From Perognathus longimembris pacificus (lineage: Eukaryota; Chordata; Mammalia; Rodentia; Heteromyidae): a stretch of DNA of 64,000 nucleotides. The DNA is taken from assembly GCF_023159225.1 (NCBI RefSeq), contig NC_063177.1:15958673-16022672 (forward strand), given 5' to 3'. The position numbers and the translations under genes are program-made. Shown piece after piece: positions 62,200 through 64,000 of the stretch (its first letter is position 1; the number at the start of each line of letters is the position of its first letter). The notes beneath the pieces were generated by a model that saw nothing but the letters and a program-made list of their open reading frames with translations, had not been told where the DNA came from and ran no database searches.

Positions 62200-62327
62200 A
62201 TGGCTTTGAGTAAGTCAATGCATGCAAGAAATAGATACAAGGACAAACCTCCTGATTTTGCATATCTGGCATCCAAATATCCAGATTTTAAGCAGCATGT
62301 TCAGGTGAATCTGAATGGAAGAGTAAG
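62200..62327 (+). CDS. METTL16: METTL16 coding exon 2 (residues 1-42, partial gene)
   Basis: METTL16 is the nuclear RNA N6-adenosine methyltransferase that modifies U6 snRNA and hairpins in MAT2A mRNA and so controls S-adenosylmethionine supply. The exon opens exactly at its ATG, following a T-rich tract and AG (62198-62199), and encodes 'MALSKSMHARNRYKDKPPDF' and then 'AYLASKYPDFKQHVQVNLNG' followed by RV. This matches the conserved N-terminus of the mammalian protein almost residue for residue. The segment is part of the basic N-terminal module that contributes to RNA binding. The methyltransferase NPPF motif is in later exons beyond the window. The exon is 128 bp and ends in phase 2 at the donor 'ag|gtaggt' (62328). 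It is too short and too split to stand out as a long open frame. Confidence 0.95.
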
Positions 62328-62504
62328 GTAGGTAACACATGAACATTGTTAATATTATTCTAGTAATATCTGAATGAACATAATGTTATGGGAAGCAGGC
62401 TAGATTGATAGAATGTCTATTATCTATCTGTCTTTATTGGAAAAAGAATACACAAAATGTATTATATGCTTAAGACATGGGAGTATTAGACTTTAATATT
62501 CACA

Positions 62505-62505
62505 T

Positions 62506-62556
<51 letters not shown>

Positions 62557-62560
62557 TTTT
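62505..62560. repeat. (TTTA)n microsatellite
   Basis: About 13 TTTA units on the poly(T) side of the next SINE. Confidence 0.95.
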
Positions 62561-62753
62561 TGCCAGTCCTGGGCCTTGGACTCAGGGCCTGAGCACTGTC
62601 CCTGGCTTCTTTTTGCTCAAGGCTAGCACTCTGCCACTTGAGCCACAGCGCCACTTCTGGCCATTTTCTGTATATGTGGTGCTGGGGAATCGAACCCAGG
62701 GCCTCATGTATATGAGGCAGGCACTCTTGCCACTAGGCCATATCCCCAGCCCC
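62560..62753 (-). mobile_element. IDL-Geo SINE, METTL16 intron 2
   Basis: Low-divergence minus copy. TSD 'taatattcac'. Confidence 0.9.
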
Positions 62754-62922
62754 TAATATTCACCTTTGGAAGGAACCTATAATAGGAGACAGGAAATGTA
62801 CTCTAGTATACAGTAAGCCTAGGTACTTGTGGACATCATTCCTGCTTACACAGGATTGATGATGACTTTCTGCCTTGATACAATGCTCTTCTTTTAGAAT
62901 GGCTTTTTTAAATTTAACTCTA

Positions 62923-62993
62923 TGGCTGGGAATATGGCCTACTGGTAGAGTACTTGCCTCGCATACATGAAGCCCTGGGTTCCATTCCTCAGC

Positions 62994-63050
<57 letters not shown>

Positions 63051-63161
63051 CAGAGGGGCACTGTGGCTCAAGTGGTAGAGTGCTAGCCTTGAGCAAAAAG
63101 AAGCCAGGGACAGTGCTCAGGCCTTGAGTTCAAGTGCCAGGACTGGCAAAAAAAAAAAAGT
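62923..63161 (+). mobile_element. IDL-Geo SINE with (CA)n in the monomer junction
   Basis: TSD 'taaatttaactctatg' / 'taaatttagctctatg'. About 25 CA units (62996-63048) replace the normal 'cacatatatagaaaa' linker between the ID-like and Geo monomers. Confidence 0.9.
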
Positions 63162-64000
63162 TAAATTTAGCTCTATGATATGTGAAAGAAGAATCACCAA
63201 AATACAAACTCAGCTTATGATGGAAAAGGAATACCAGAGAACTTATTAGACCTGAGATGGATGGAGTATCATTTATTTGTTTAGCTCTTAAGTAATCTCT
63301 TCAGGGAAGCAGGGGATCTGAAAAGCAAAGGTCCTTCTAAGTCATTCATCGTAAGTATCAGACTTGAGAGTACTACTTACCAACTGAGATTTTTACATAC
63401 TTTTCTAAGTTTTACTGAGACTGAATCTCTTCTAACCAAGAGCAGTAAAAGAATATAGTTTGGCTAGTTGTAATAAAGGCTAACAATCATGTGTATATAA
63501 TTGTAGATACTTGATGATACATTGGTTATTTTGTTATTAAGCCTAGTGTGCCAATGATAGTTTTTGTTGTTCATCCCTGCACATGTCACTAATTTGCCTT
63601 GATCAAATCATACCATTATGATTAAATTTTAACTTGTGCTTTTTTCATAGTAACCATTTCCATAGGGACAGACTACAGTTTACTTGAGCTGTCAATGGAG
63701 TTTGAATAGAGAGTGATAGCTGATTTGTTTTTAAGCCATAGACTTGGTGTTGAAGAGCTTGGTCATGCTAGGTGTTAGTACCATTTTTAGCATCTTAGTG
63801 GTGATCCAATGACTGGATCATTGTTGGAATAAGGAAGGCAGGCTTTGGCCTTTCTTATACACCAGGTTCAGCTTTTACAGTATTAGGATGATTGTTCTTT
63901 CAGCCATGATTACAGAAATGGATCCTTCCAAAATCCATCTATAATGGTAATGCTACAATTATCTGTAGTAAATCAGGGAGTTATTCTGAGGAAATGGGAC
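63162..64000. other. Unique intronic sequence to window end
   Basis: No repeat, exon or structured RNA recognised. Confidence 0.5.

Larger units (their letters stand above)
62328..64000 (+). other. METTL16: METTL16 intron 2 (start)
   Basis: It begins GTAGGT. It carries a minus IDL-Geo and a plus IDL-Geo within 400 bp of each other. From 63161 onward the sequence is unique. No further exon is recognised before the window ends. Confidence 0.85.

Overview
The window is mammalian nuclear DNA from a rodent. Two features place it in the superfamily Geomyoidea (kangaroo rats, pocket mice, pocket gophers). First, it is saturated with a dimeric SINE whose left half is a tRNA-Ala/ID-like monomer and whose right half begins 'ccagaagtggcgctgtggctc'. 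From published work this matches IDL-Geo, a SINE reported only from Geomyoidea. Second, rodent B1-like, ID-like, L1 and MaLR sequences fill most of the rest. No bacterial, phage or plasmid feature is present. Nearly every long open frame here is a translated SINE, LTR, L1 or microsatellite.

One real gene is supported. METTL16 (the U6 snRNA and MAT2A m6A methyltransferase) starts on the + strand at the right end. A CpG-rich promoter and a non-coding exon 1 lie at about 53.2-53.5 kb, followed by an 8.7 kb intron 1. Coding exon 2 (62200-62327) encodes residues 1-42 from the ATG, and intron 2 runs to the window edge. The 53 kb to the left looks intergenic. In human, METTL16 is preceded by a large gap before PAFAH1B1, which fits.

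The rest is layered retrotransposition. Four processed pseudogenes or retrocopies are recognisable: RPS12 (26.5-27.0 kb), ELOC (44.1-44.8 kb), PPIA (47.8-48.4 kb), and a poly(A)-tailed, TSD-flanked retrocopy of a class II-like endogenous retrovirus transcript (14.9-16.5 kb). A gammaretrovirus-like provirus with two 308 bp LTRs (34.3-38.0 kb) sits inside an IDL-Geo copy and itself carries a younger IDL-Geo copy. It is defective: only a gag matrix start and a broken integrase region are recognisable. L1 sequence at 28.1-31.25 kb is a 5'-truncated ORF2-3'UTR unit joined to a second 3'UTR unit. Two LTRs of another family, both on the minus strand, flank the METTL16 promoter at 49.6-50.7 and 60.1-60.7 kb.

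Naming used below. 'IDL-Geo' is the ID-like plus Geo dimer. 'B1-Geo' is my label for a second composite SINE with a 7SL/B1-like left part ('ggctcatgcctgtaatcc') joined to a Geo-like right part. 'B1-like' and 'ID-like' are single monomers. TSD is target-site duplication. SINE boundaries are read by eye and are good to roughly 5-15 bp. No previously undescribed gene system was found. The most informative material is the nested insertion history, the very young IDL-Geo subfamily, the Geo monomer shared by two SINE families, and the ERV retrocopy.
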